Notes under the pieces: generated by a model
Database searches by the model: none
Seen by the model: the letters and a program-made list of their open reading frames with translations, nothing else
Told to the model about the DNA's origin: nothing
Program-made: the position numbers and the translations under genes
Shown here: piece by piece, positions 15,487-24,406 of the stretch
Layout: every line of letters starts with the position of its first letter
Numbering within the stretch: position 1 is the first letter of the stretch
Assembly: GCA_965243635.1 (NCBI GenBank)
Contig: OZ251574.1
Coordinates: 868,001-932,000, forward strand
Source: Rs1 sp000416275
GTDB taxonomy: Bacteria; Pseudomonadota; Gammaproteobacteria; Pseudomonadales; Balneatricaceae
Length of the DNA: 64,000 bases
Direction of reading: 5' to 3'

Positions 15487-16846
15487 TTTCGCCGGTGCTA
15501 AGTTCGCGTTTTCTATCTAAGGTTTTTCGGGTGATCCCCAGCAGCTTAGCGGCCTGGCTTTTATTGCCATGGCAGGCATTTAGCACCATTTCAAGATGTT
15601 GTAATTGGACTTTTTGTAAATCCCAGTCTAGTGGGAAGCCCATTACTGGCTGCTGTTCTGGTTGGAAAACGCTGCTGGGTAAAAGCTGCTTGAGTGGGCA
15701 GCTGAGTAACATGGCCCGCTCTAGTAAATTGCGCAGCTCGCGGACATTCCCCGGCCACTGATACGCTTGCAGTGCCATCAGTTCAGCTGCGTCGATAGTA
15801 ATAGGCTCTAGGGCTAACGCATCTGCCAGCTGACGGATAAAGTGATCACAGAGGTCCGGTATATCTTCCGGGCGATTCCGCAGGGGAGGTAAGGTGATAG
15901 GTAGAATATTTAAACGATAATATAAATCCGCTCGAAATAGTTTATCGCTGACCAATTGAGTTAATGGCTTATTGCTGGCAGTGACAATTCTTACATCGAT
16001 GTTTTTCTCTCTGTTCGAACCGAGCGGACGGATTGTTGACTCTTCTAAAACCCGCAGTAGCTTTCCTTGCAAGGGCAGTGGTAGCTCACTTATTTCATCG
16101 AGAAATAGCGTGCCACCATCGGCATAGCTAAAGAGTCCCTGGCGCGCTTGCGTGGCGTTGGTAAACGCTCCTTTAAGATGGCCGAACAACTCAGATTCGA
16201 TCAATTCAGGTGCAATTGCCGCGCAATTGATCGGCACAAACCCTCCTTTGCGGCCGCTGAGTTTGTGCAGTGCGCTGGCGACCAATTCTTTGCCGGTGCC
16301 GGTTTCCCCTTCAATTAAAACCGTTGATTTAGTGGCGGCGACTCTGGCGATTAATTGATTGACCTGTTGCATCGAAGCAGAATTTCCGATGATCGAGCTG
16401 CAGCCATCTTGGCGGGCAAGTCGGTGTTTGTAAGCAGAGTTTTGTCGCGCTAAACAGAGGCTTTCGAAGCAGCGGTCAACGGCTGCTTGCATTTGTTCTA
16501 AGCGAAAAGGTTTTAAGATGAAGTCGCCGACACCGAGGCGAACGGCGGCCACCGCATTGTCTAAATTAGCAAAGCCAGTCATTAATATGATGGCGGTGTT
16601 TGGCAGGGTTTGCTGAAAGCTCTGGATCCAAGAAATGCCCGACTGCCCAGGCATATTAATATCGACAATCATTAAATCGTAGAGTTTTTGTCTGCGTAAT
16701 AGCTCGGCAGCCACAGTGTCAGAAGCGGTGTCGACCACGGCATATTTTTTTTTAAGCGCCCGTGCAAGAAAGTTGCAAATACCTTCCTCATCGTCGACGA
16801 TAAGAATAGAAAATGCGGCAGATGGGGCTGTGCTACTCGCTGACAT
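15473..16846 (-). CDS. Sigma-54-dependent response regulator (NtrC family)
   Basis: A 457-residue regulator. The receiver domain (about 13-127) has acidic DDEE and phosphoacceptor Asp in LMIVDINMPG. The AAA+ domain has Walker A GETGTGKE, the sigma-54 contact loop as GAFTNA rather than GAFTGA, and Walker B GGTLFLDE. The C-terminal Fis-type helix-turn-helix reads NKSQAAKLLGITRKTLDRK. ATG at 16846 follows GAGG. It is first in an operon with the kinase, and the transporter downstream has a sigma-54 promoter, which makes a three-gene signalling circuit. Confidence 0.92.
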   Translation of the reverse strand: MSASSTAPSAAFSILIVDDEEGICNFLARALKKKYAVVDTASDTVAAELLRRQKLYDLMIVDINMPGQSGISWIQSFQQTLPNTAIILMTGFANLDNAVAAVRLGVGDFILKPFRLEQMQAAVDRCFESLCLARQNSAYKHRLARQDGCSSIIGNSASMQQVNQLIARVAATKSTVLIEGETGTGKELVASALHKLSGRKGGFVPINCAAIAPELIESELFGHLKGAFTNATQARQGLFSYADGGTLFLDEISELPLPLQGKLLRVLEESTIRPLGSNREKNIDVRIVTASNKPLTQLVSDKLFRADLYYRLNILPITLPPLRNRPEDIPDLCDHFIRQLADALALEPITIDAAELMALQAYQWPGNVRELRNLLERAMLLSCPLKQLLPSSVFQPEQQPVMGFPLDWDLQKVQLQHLEMVLNACHGNKSQAAKLLGITRKTLDRKRELSTGENVRG

Positions 16847-17180
16847 GCGGCCTCTATAAAGGTTATCAAGTAAGCTAGAAATGTTCTATTTGTGAGGCGT
16901 AAGCTGCCAGTGACGCTGGAACTTCATGCTAGAGGTATCTACTTAACTTGTATCAATTTTTATTGTTTTCTAAGCTAAAACTAACATCATTATTAGAGGA
17001 TTACTACGGGCTGTTAAAGATTGAGCACAAGCTTAAAAAGTAGCGTGATCCAAGAGGGCTGCTAAATAAGTGACGCATGCACAGTGTGGGCGGGCACCGA
17101 AACTGTAAACCAGTGTGTCAGGTATAGCACTTCGTAATGTGATATCTTCAACTTATCGTTGTTCCTTTGAGGAGTTCGCT
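16847..17180. other. Divergent promoter region
   Basis: The spacer between the leftward regulator gene and the rightward LRR gene should hold both promoters. I could not assign a convincing promoter pair, and no repeat copy is present. Confidence 0.4.
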
Positions 17181-17930
17181 ATGCCAGTTAAATATAGAAA
17201 AGAAATCTTCTTTTGCGGGTTGTTGACCGCTCTGATAGCCATGCAAACTCATGCATTTTCGCTTAACAGCATCCAAAAAGTGACTGATGCGATAAATAGC
17301 GACATGCAGAGCCTATCCCTTGATGAGTTTAAGGATGACCTCCATTTTCCAGCTAAGCTCTCTGAATTCAAGTCCTTGGAAATTTTAAACGCCAATGGCA
17401 ATCAAATTTCCGATATTTCTATGCTGAGCGATTTGAAAAATCTTAGGTATCTATCACTGATCTACACAGAGGTAAAAGATATCAGCCCTCTGGCGCAGTT
17501 AGTTGCACTGGAGCGGTTAAGTCTTAAAGGCACTAAGGTAACCAATATTGATCCTCTTAGTGATTTAACTAATTTACTAACGCTGTCTTTGTATGCCAAC
17601 AAAGTGACAGATATCAGCTCATTGGCGAAACTCACTCAATTACAAAATCTCAACCTCGGCTACACTTTAGCGCAAGACATTTCAGTATTGAAACACTTAA
17701 AAAATTTGCGCAGATTGAATATGTTGTGGATGCCAATTAAAGATTTTTCGGTGCTCAAAGAGTTGACATCACTGGAGCATTTAGATGTTAGTTACACCAA
17801 ATTTGATGATTTTGAATTATTGTTATCGATGAAAAATTTAAAGTCATTAACCATTGAAATGGGCAAGGTAGGGCAAGCTAAAGTACTATATAAAATGGTG
17901 GCTAGAGGCTTGAAAATTAACTATCGTTAG
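17181..17930 (+). CDS. Exported leucine-rich-repeat protein
   Basis: A 249-residue protein. A signal peptide (KEIFFCGLLTALIAMQTHAF) is followed by about seven 22-residue leucine-rich repeats of the internalin type, such as LKNLRYLSLIYTEVKDISPL and LTNLLTLSLYANKVTDISSL. Such repeats form a curved solenoid for protein binding. No membrane anchor or sorting signal follows, so it is probably periplasmic or secreted. ATG at 17181 has GAGGAG upstream; earlier in-frame starts lie before the signal peptide. Partner unknown. Confidence 0.85.
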   Translation: MPVKYRKEIFFCGLLTALIAMQTHAFSLNSIQKVTDAINSDMQSLSLDEFKDDLHFPAKLSEFKSLEILNANGNQISDISMLSDLKNLRYLSLIYTEVKDISPLAQLVALERLSLKGTKVTNIDPLSDLTNLLTLSLYANKVTDISSLAKLTQLQNLNLGYTLAQDISVLKHLKNLRRLNMLWMPIKDFSVLKELTSLEHLDVSYTKFDDFELLLSMKNLKSLTIEMGKVGQAKVLYKMVARGLKINYR

Positions 17931-18352
17931 CCGGAGAATTGAGTGCCTAGCCACTGTGTCAACTGCTATTCCACTCTCTGGTCGCACCAGCCTAGAGACA
18001 CTATGGCTAAAATCTGTTATTAATGTACGTCGAGATGGCGGCTGTAGGCTAATTAGTACCCGCTTCATTTGCCAAACCCTATCTCCAGTTAAATAAGCAC
18101 AATAAAGATAAAAGCTAGTGGAATGGTGTTCCTGAAATCGCGTAAATTAATTAGCGATATCGGGAGTCAATTGTTGTTAAAAATCATTAAATGTTAGTTA
18201 GCTTAAAAAAGTGTCCCGCTAGTGATTTACTATAGGATTAGCTATGACCGAAAAAAATAATAGAAAAATAATTGTCAGCGCCAGATCTTTAACTATAATT
18301 AGCGCATAGAACCTTCAGGTTTAATTGGAATTTCAATATTTAAGGAGTAATT
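17931..18352. other. Gene-free stretch upstream of a chemoreceptor gene
   Basis: No gene, repeat copy or RNA recognised. AT-rich sequence near 18220-18310 probably contains the chemoreceptor promoter; a flagellar sigma-28 consensus was looked for and not found convincingly. Confidence 0.4.
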
Positions 18353-20374
18353 ATGTTTAAGTCGCTTCGCGCCAAACTTGCCACTTCTTTTGGGGTGATT
18401 TTTTTCATTTTAGTACTAGCTACAGGTTCCAATTTATATTATGTGAATCAAGTTAATGAAGTTCAAGATAGAGTGATAAAGCTACGTTTTGAAACAGTTA
18501 AAGCCGGTAAAGATATCAATAATGGGATAAATTCTTCACTGGCGGCCCTGCGCGGTTATATGATTTTAGGAGGAGATCCAGCGAAGGGAGCCGAGATGAA
18601 AAAACAGCGCGCGGCTGCCTGGTTGTTAATCGAGAAAAGTATTGCGACGTTTAATGCGGTTTCCGTAAATTGGACGGTGCCCAAAAATCTGCAAACGTTC
18701 GCAAAACTGAAAAAGGTGCTGGTTGAGTTTAAAGAAGCTCAGCAGCTAGTTGAAGAGGTGGCGCAGCACAAATCTAACATCGCGTCATATCAAGTACTGT
18801 TAGTTGAAGCGGCGCCTAGAGCGGCTAAAATATTATCAACACTCACTGGCATCATCGACTTAGAAGAACAGCAATATGCGAGTAAAGGGCGCAAGGCAAT
18901 GTTGATTCAGCTGGCTAATTCCAGAGGGTCATTTGCGATAGGCTTGGCGAATATCAGAGCATATTTACTTTCGGGGGATCAAAAGTTTAAGGAGCTTTTT
19001 GAGCAAAAATGGCAAACTAATGAAAAAGCCTATCAGCTGATCGAGCAAAATTACAGAAATCTTTTGAGCCCTGAGCAACAAACTCTCTGGCAAGTTTATA
19101 AGCAGTACCGAGCGGAGTTTTCGACAATCCCAAAGACTATGTTCACACTGAGAGTTGCCGATGACTGGAATAAAGCCAATTATATACTCGCTACCCAAGC
19201 GGCGCCTAAAGCTACTTTAGCGGTGGATTATTTAAAGCAAATGCAAGCCTCGCAAAATGCTTTGCTGCAGAGTGATGAAGAGACTTTGCAATCCAGTTCT
19301 GCCATGCAAGTGACCATTTTGCTTATAGGGGCTTGTTCCTCGCTGTTGATTTCTATCCTAGTGGCGATTTGGTTTAGTAACGATTTGATCAGCAGATTAA
19401 ACCCGGTGCTACGCAAAGCGTTAGATATATCAAAAAACAATTTGTCGACTCCGGAGTTAGTCATAAAAGGTCGGGATGAAATTGCGGTGTTGACGGATGC
19501 GGTTAATCAAATGAATCGCGCGTTAATCGATACTTTATCAACGACTGCTGAATCAATGCAGGGAGTCTCGAACGAAGCTAATAATATTTATATTGCCAAT
19601 ACCAATATGTCGAAGACGATCGGTCAGCAGAATGAGCAAATTAGCCTGATAGCGGCAGCTATTGAAGAGTTGTCAGCATCGTCGCTAGAAGTTTCAAATA
19701 GCAGTGAGGATACTGCCCAATCAGCGGCCAGTTCGCTAGAGAATGCTGAGCAAGGGGGGGAGTTGGTGAATAATTCTCTACAACAAATGAATGAAATAAG
19801 TGTGGCGTTTAATCAAAGCGCTGAGTCTATCAATTCGCTAAGCGAGCAAAGTGCCAAAGTAGAAGGGATTTTAGGCGTGATCAGGGGGATTGCAGAGCAA
19901 ACTAATTTACTGGCTTTAAACGCGGCTATTGAAGCGGCGCGTGCCGGAGAATCAGGGCGAGGTTTTGCGGTGGTTGCCGATGAAGTGAGGCAACTTGCCA
20001 GTAGAACGACAGAGGCGACGACGGAAATTGAAACCGCGATAGATAAGATGAGAACAGATGCTGACATCGCAGTAAAAAGCATCGATGCCGGGCGTGATAA
20101 AGTGCAGCACGGTAAAGAGATTTCAAATCAAGTGTCCGAAATGTTGCAGTTGATCATTGGCAGTGCCACTGACGTTTCTGATAAAGTGCAGCAGATTGCC
20201 TCTAATTCAAATGAGCAGTCTATAGTGACTGCGGAGATTGCTGAAAACACCAATCAGGCGTCGAGTCTGTCACTGGCTGTTAGCGAAGGGATTGGAGATG
20301 TCGTTGAAATGACCAAAATGGTGTCTGAGGATTCGTCTAATCGTGCGGACAATTTGTTGAAAATGCTTAAATAA
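18353..20374 (+). CDS. Methyl-accepting chemotaxis protein
   Basis: A 673-residue receptor. TM1 is at about residues 8-30, with a large helical periplasmic domain of about 290 residues, probably a four-helix or double four-helix sensor. TM2 is near 325-345, followed by HAMP and the long cytoplasmic signalling hairpin. The tip is the highly conserved IAEQTNLLALNAAIEAARAG with ESGRGFAVVADEVRQLA. There is no C-terminal CheR-docking pentapeptide. ATG at 18353 follows AAGGAG. The ligand is unknown. It is transcribed alone. Confidence 0.9.
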   Translation: MFKSLRAKLATSFGVIFFILVLATGSNLYYVNQVNEVQDRVIKLRFETVKAGKDINNGINSSLAALRGYMILGGDPAKGAEMKKQRAAAWLLIEKSIATFNAVSVNWTVPKNLQTFAKLKKVLVEFKEAQQLVEEVAQHKSNIASYQVLLVEAAPRAAKILSTLTGIIDLEEQQYASKGRKAMLIQLANSRGSFAIGLANIRAYLLSGDQKFKELFEQKWQTNEKAYQLIEQNYRNLLSPEQQTLWQVYKQYRAEFSTIPKTMFTLRVADDWNKANYILATQAAPKATLAVDYLKQMQASQNALLQSDEETLQSSSAMQVTILLIGACSSLLISILVAIWFSNDLISRLNPVLRKALDISKNNLSTPELVIKGRDEIAVLTDAVNQMNRALIDTLSTTAESMQGVSNEANNIYIANTNMSKTIGQQNEQISLIAAAIEELSASSLEVSNSSEDTAQSAASSLENAEQGGELVNNSLQQMNEISVAFNQSAESINSLSEQSAKVEGILGVIRGIAEQTNLLALNAAIEAARAGESGRGFAVVADEVRQLASRTTEATTEIETAIDKMRTDADIAVKSIDAGRDKVQHGKEISNQVSEMLQLIIGSATDVSDKVQQIASNSNEQSIVTAEIAENTNQASSLSLAVSEGIGDVVEMTKMVSEDSSNRADNLLKMLK

Positions 20375-20388
20375 TTTTTTAATTTAAA

Positions 20389-20457
20389 CCTGAATCCGTG
20401 ACTTTAACGTAAATCAAGAGCTTGCGCTATGTGGTGCAGTGAAATCACCGATTTAGG
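20389..20457 (-). repeat. MITE-like repeat, 69-bp internally deleted copy
   Basis: Both ends of the family are kept (CCTGAATCCGTGACTT...AATCACCGATTTAGG) but about 90 bp of the middle is missing compared with 160-bp copies. The flanks TTAAA and TTGAA agree at four of five positions, as expected for an aged target duplication. It lies 14 bases after the chemoreceptor stop and could act as its hairpin terminator. Confidence 0.8.
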
Positions 20458-20949
20458 TTGAAATGAACATTATCCCCAGCTGTCGACACTGGCAGCTATT
20501 TACTGTGGATGGATATATTCTGCCATCGATAGTGTTCACTACTTGTTCGAACTCTAATTTGTCCTGACATTCACTGCTAAATATATATTTCGCATGTCCA
20601 GCCTTTGGTGGCTACGGGGTTGGCTTAAATAGCCTCTGGATAAGTCTCGTACGCCCCTGACACACAGAAAAATTGTGCTTTTGATTAATAAGTTTCGCTA
20701 GGTCAGCAGTATCCCCGCTGTTTAATTATCAACTTGCTCAGTACTCTTGCTTAGTACTATCGTTGTGCGTGCTTATAGAAAAGTGGTTTGTGTTTTAAAA
20801 ACAGACCAATAAATAGCGCTGTAGGATGAATATTCAGCAAATTAGATAACCACATCGACTATATCCGCGCAACTAGGTACAATGTGCGGCCTTAATTTAA
20901 GTGAATACATTTTGATTCACTGTTTATCTAATCTATTGGAAACTGACTT
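20458..20949. other. Gene-free stretch between chemoreceptor and ybiT
   Basis: About 490 bases with no gene, repeat or RNA that I can support. The ybiT promoter probably lies near 20870-20890 (GGTACAATGTGCG holds a TACAAT -10-like box). Confidence 0.4.
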
Positions 20950-22554
20950 TTGATCTCTACTGCAAACATTACCATGCAATTTGGTGCCCAGCCATTATTT
21001 GAAAATATTTCCGCGAAATTTGGCAACGGAAATCGATACGGCCTCATTGGTGCAAATGGATGTGGCAAGTCAACATTCATGAAGATACTGAGTGGCGAAT
21101 TAACCGCGACCTCCGGCAACGTATCAATTACAGCCGGGCAAAAATTAGGTACCTTGAGCCAGGACCAATTTGCCTTTGAAGACTTCACGGTAGTGGATGC
21201 GGTGATTAAAGGTGATAGTAAACTATGGGCTGTCAAACAAGAGCGAGATCGCATCTATGCACTACCTGAAATGTCTGAAGAAGACGGCATGAAAGTAGGT
21301 AACTTAGAGGCGGAATTCGCTGAGATGGATGGCTACACCGCCGAGAGTAGAGCGGGCGAAATCTTGTTGCAGGCAGGTATTGCCGAGGAGCTGCACTTTG
21401 GTTTGATGAGCCAAGTGGCACCGGGTTGGAAGCTGAGGGTGTTACTAGCCCAAGCGCTGTTTTCAAACCCAGATATTCTGCTGTTAGATGAGCCAACCAA
21501 CAACTTAGATATCGATACTATCAACTGGCTGGCGATCGAACTTAACAAACGCAAATGTACGATGATTATCATTTCTCATGATCGACACTTCCTTAACTCC
21601 GTTTGTACTCATATGGCAGATATTGACTACGGCGAATTGCGCATCTACCCGGGCAACTACGAATACTTTCTAGCAGCGTCATCGTTAATTCGTGATCAAC
21701 TACATTCTGAAAATGCCAAAAAGAGCGCGGAAATAGATGAGTTACAAGCGTTTGTAAATCGCTTTGGGGCGAATGCGTCAAAGGCAAAGCAAGCCAGTTC
21801 TCGCGCTAAAAAAATGGATAAAATTAAACTTGATGATGTTAAATCGTCTAGCCGGATGACTCCCGCTATAGATTTTAAGCAACATAAAAAGCTCCATCGT
21901 CAGGCGCTAGTGCTAGAGGACTTAAGTCACGGTTACGATGGTGAAAAGCTCTTTTCCAGTGGAAATATCATCCTTGAAGCAGGAGCCAAACTAGCGATAT
22001 TGGGTGAAAATGGATCGGGTAAAACCACCTTAATCCGCTGCTTGATGGATCAGATACAGGCTGACAGCGGCACGGCTAAATGGTCCGAAAATGCGGTGAT
22101 TGGTTATTGCCCACAAGATAATACCGAAGATTTCGATACTGAGCTGTCGCTATTTGATTGGATGTCTCAATGGCGAACAGTCAAGCACGATGATTTAAAA
22201 GTACGGGGTATGCTGGGAAGGCTGCTGTTTACAGAAAATGATTTCAATAAGAAGGCCAAAGTTTGTTCCGGTGGAGAAAAGAACCGCCTGTTGTTTGGTA
22301 AGCTGATGATGATGGATACCAATATCCTGATTATGGATGAGCCTACCAACCATATGGATATGGAGGCTATCGAAGCGTTAAACCTAGCGCTAAAAGGCTA
22401 TGATGGCACCTTGATTTTCGTCAGCCATGACCGAGAATTTGTCTCTACGCTAGCCTCGAGAGTGATTGAAATTAAAGATAAGTCAGTGATTAATTTCCAG
22501 GGTACTTACGATGAATACCTGGCTGAAAAACAAGCGAGAGCACAGCTGGCATAA
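20950..22554 (+). CDS. ybiT: ABC-F ATPase YbiT
   Basis: A 534-residue soluble protein with two ABC ATPase domains and no membrane segments. Domain 1 has Walker A GANGCGKST and Walker B ILLLDEPTNNLD. A charged linker of about 80 residues follows (NAKKSAEIDELQ). Domain 2 has GENGSGKTT, signature CSGGEKNR and LIMDEPTNHMD. Length and sequence match E. coli YbiT along the whole protein. ABC-F proteins act on ribosomes near the exit site and relieve stalling; YbiT itself is less well defined. The start is TTG at 20950, preceded by TTGGAAA. Confidence 0.9.
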   Translation: MISTANITMQFGAQPLFENISAKFGNGNRYGLIGANGCGKSTFMKILSGELTATSGNVSITAGQKLGTLSQDQFAFEDFTVVDAVIKGDSKLWAVKQERDRIYALPEMSEEDGMKVGNLEAEFAEMDGYTAESRAGEILLQAGIAEELHFGLMSQVAPGWKLRVLLAQALFSNPDILLLDEPTNNLDIDTINWLAIELNKRKCTMIIISHDRHFLNSVCTHMADIDYGELRIYPGNYEYFLAASSLIRDQLHSENAKKSAEIDELQAFVNRFGANASKAKQASSRAKKMDKIKLDDVKSSSRMTPAIDFKQHKKLHRQALVLEDLSHGYDGEKLFSSGNIILEAGAKLAILGENGSGKTTLIRCLMDQIQADSGTAKWSENAVIGYCPQDNTEDFDTELSLFDWMSQWRTVKHDDLKVRGMLGRLLFTENDFNKKAKVCSGGEKNRLLFGKLMMMDTNILIMDEPTNHMDMEAIEALNLALKGYDGTLIFVSHDREFVSTLASRVIEIKDKSVINFQGTYDEYLAEKQARAQLA

Positions 22555-22662
22555 TTTGCTGCTGCAATGATTTATGCTAGCCATGTTGAATTTGAACTCG
22601 GTGAATAAAAAGCCAAATTAGCCACGATAAGCGCGGTGTGATGTTATCGCTGGATGAGATAA

Positions 22663-22694
22663 GCACCGCCGCTGTTATTGCCGTTTAGCGGTGC
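22663..22694 (+). terminator. Possible hairpin downstream of ybiT
   Basis: GCACCGC and GCGGTGC are separated by 18 bases. There is no strong U run, so termination is uncertain. A smaller CGATAA/TTATCG hairpin lies at 22625-22649. Confidence 0.3.
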
Positions 22695-22828
22695 ATAATC
22701 AATAAAGGATATTTTAATAATACTTATGGTTTATCAGGCTGCTGCTTCCAGCATAAAAGTAGCTTAAAAACTCTGCTGTGATTAAGCTAGCCCTAGATTT
22801 CCCGTAACGAATTAAAAGGATTAATATT

Positions 22829-23284
22829 ATGAAAAACTTAACACTCTCTTCTAATCAGCCTACTAAAGCTTATAGTACAGCGTCACTGGTCGCGTTGGTC
22901 GTCGGTGTGATTGGCTTTCTATTGGGGCTGTGGAATGCAGAATTATTATTAAGTGAAAAGGGTTTCTATCTGGCGATATTTTTATTGGCTCTGTTCTCCG
23001 CTATCACGCTGCAGAAATCAATTAGAGATCGCGCCGAGGGGTTGACTGTAACTAAGGTCTATATGTCTATCTGCTGGGGTGCATTTGCCACCTCGATTGG
23101 CCTGCTGATTATCGGCTTAATCAATGCGCAGATGTTGCTGAGCGAAAAAGGCTTTTATGGCATGGCCTTCGTCCTTAGTCTATTTGCCGTTATCACTGTA
23201 CAAAAGAACACTCGCGACCTCTCAGTCATACAATCGACTGCTAAAGAGCGAGTTGTGGCCGAGGCTGACTCAGCTCAAGATTGA
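22829..23284 (+). CDS. yiaA: Inner membrane protein, YiaA/YiaB family
   Basis: A 151-residue protein with two copies of the YiaA/B two-helix unit, each containing the near-identical pattern WNAELLLSEKGFYLAIFLLALFSAIT (written here as WNAELLLSEKGFY then LAIFLLALFSAI) and INAQMLLSEKGFYGMAF. Four membrane helices are expected. Each unit ends in QK-x-x-RD. The function is unknown. ATG at 22829 follows AAAAGGA. It is monocistronic. Confidence 0.88.
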   Translation: MKNLTLSSNQPTKAYSTASLVALVVGVIGFLLGLWNAELLLSEKGFYLAIFLLALFSAITLQKSIRDRAEGLTVTKVYMSICWGAFATSIGLLIIGLINAQMLLSEKGFYGMAFVLSLFAVITVQKNTRDLSVIQSTAKERVVAEADSAQD

Positions 23285-23403
23285 TTGTCTTGTGCTGGTT
23301 TTAATCTCGCCAGCCAGGGTTGATTTTGCACTGTTCGCCACGAGATAGATGTTAGATACAATAGATATAGCTCACTGCTGCTGGTGGAGAGCTGAAGCTA
23401 TTA

Positions 23404-23472
23404 CCTGAATCCATGACTTCAAAGTGAATCAAGAGCTTGTGCAATGTGACGCAGTGAGGTCACTTATTGAGT
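23404..23472 (-). repeat. MITE-like repeat, 69-bp internally deleted copy
   Basis: It has the same deletion structure as the copy at 20389 (CCTGAATCCATGACTTCAAAG joined directly to the other-end segment with AAGAGCTTGTGC), with a more decayed right end (CACTTATTGAG). No clear target duplication. Confidence 0.7.
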
Positions 23473-23537
23473 TTTTAACCATGATTCTATATTCAGATTA
23501 ACTTTGTTGTGCAACAAGAAAAGATCGGGAGAAAAAA

Positions 23538-24308
23538 ATGCTTGCCTCTGAATCAGAAAAGCGCGATAGCTATTTAATACAAGGTTTTATGCAGGAGACC
23601 ATTGCCGGCTATGATCTTAAAGTAGATCCCTACCATATTGATTTTTGGAAAAAAGCCGCAGCGGGAGCTTGGGAGCCCAATACTTATAAAGTTTTAAATC
23701 ATTTTCTGCATAAAGATGCTAATTACTGCGATATAGGTGCCTGGATAGGGCCGACCGTGTTGCATGCTGCCCAACTGGCTAAAAACGTGGTTTGTTTTGA
23801 GCCAGATCCGACCGCTTATCGCTATTTACGTTGGAATATTGATTTAAATAAGCTGAAAAATGTCACGTCTTACAGTTTCGCTCTGGCTGAGAGCATGTCT
23901 ATTTCGCGGATGGCCAGCCATAGAGGCAAGCCTGGGGATAGTATGACCAGCCTGCTGTTTGATAATCCGGGCAGTGGTGTGGATGTACTGACACTGCAGT
24001 GGCAGCAGTTTTTAGCGCTGTCTCCAATTAAGCAGTTTGATTTTTTGAAAATAGATATTGAAGGCGGGGAGTATCAACTGCTACCTAGTTTAAAAGACTA
24101 TTTGCAGGCTCATAAGCCAGTACTTTATCTATCGACCCACGCCCCGCTTTTAGCGGAGGAACAGCGTCTAGAGAAAATGCAGAGCTTGATCGATGTACTC
24201 AGTGTCTATGGCAAATGCCTAGATGATAATTTGCAGCCGATTGCGATTGAGACGCTAGTCAGTGAAGACGCACTGCAGCATTTTCGCTCGTATATTTTTA
24301 TGGATTAA
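23538..24308 (+). CDS. FkbM-family SAM-dependent methyltransferase
   Basis: A 256-residue Rossmann-fold methyltransferase. The SAM-binding loop is CDIGAWIGPT, followed by the acidic VVCFEPDPTAYRYLRWNI typical of FkbM proteins and the late motif FDFLKIDIEGGEYQLLP. FkbM enzymes O-methylate sugars or other hydroxyls, often in surface polysaccharides. ATG at 23538 follows GGGAGA. The next two genes are co-directional (a kinase-like and a glycosidase-like protein), which suggests a role in modifying an envelope glycan. Confidence 0.85.
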   Translation: MLASESEKRDSYLIQGFMQETIAGYDLKVDPYHIDFWKKAAAGAWEPNTYKVLNHFLHKDANYCDIGAWIGPTVLHAAQLAKNVVCFEPDPTAYRYLRWNIDLNKLKNVTSYSFALAESMSISRMASHRGKPGDSMTSLLFDNPGSGVDVLTLQWQQFLALSPIKQFDFLKIDIEGGEYQLLPSLKDYLQAHKPVLYLSTHAPLLAEEQRLEKMQSLIDVLSVYGKCLDDNLQPIAIETLVSEDALQHFRSYIFMD

Positions 24309-24406
24309 AAAGCGCTCAGCGCTACTGACTTTGATCGCATCTTGGTGAAAACCTGTATAACATAGAGTGGCAACTTAAGGTGCAGATAAGGACTAAATCT
24401 ATCGCT

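Noticed and set aside
13429..16846. Open frames on the plus strand opposite the kinase and regulator genes
   Set aside because: They are shadows of strongly coding sequence with clear domains on the minus strand.
19755..19761. G7 run in the chemoreceptor gene as a phase switch
   Set aside because: Seven bases is short, chemoreceptors are not typical contingency genes, and the frame is intact.
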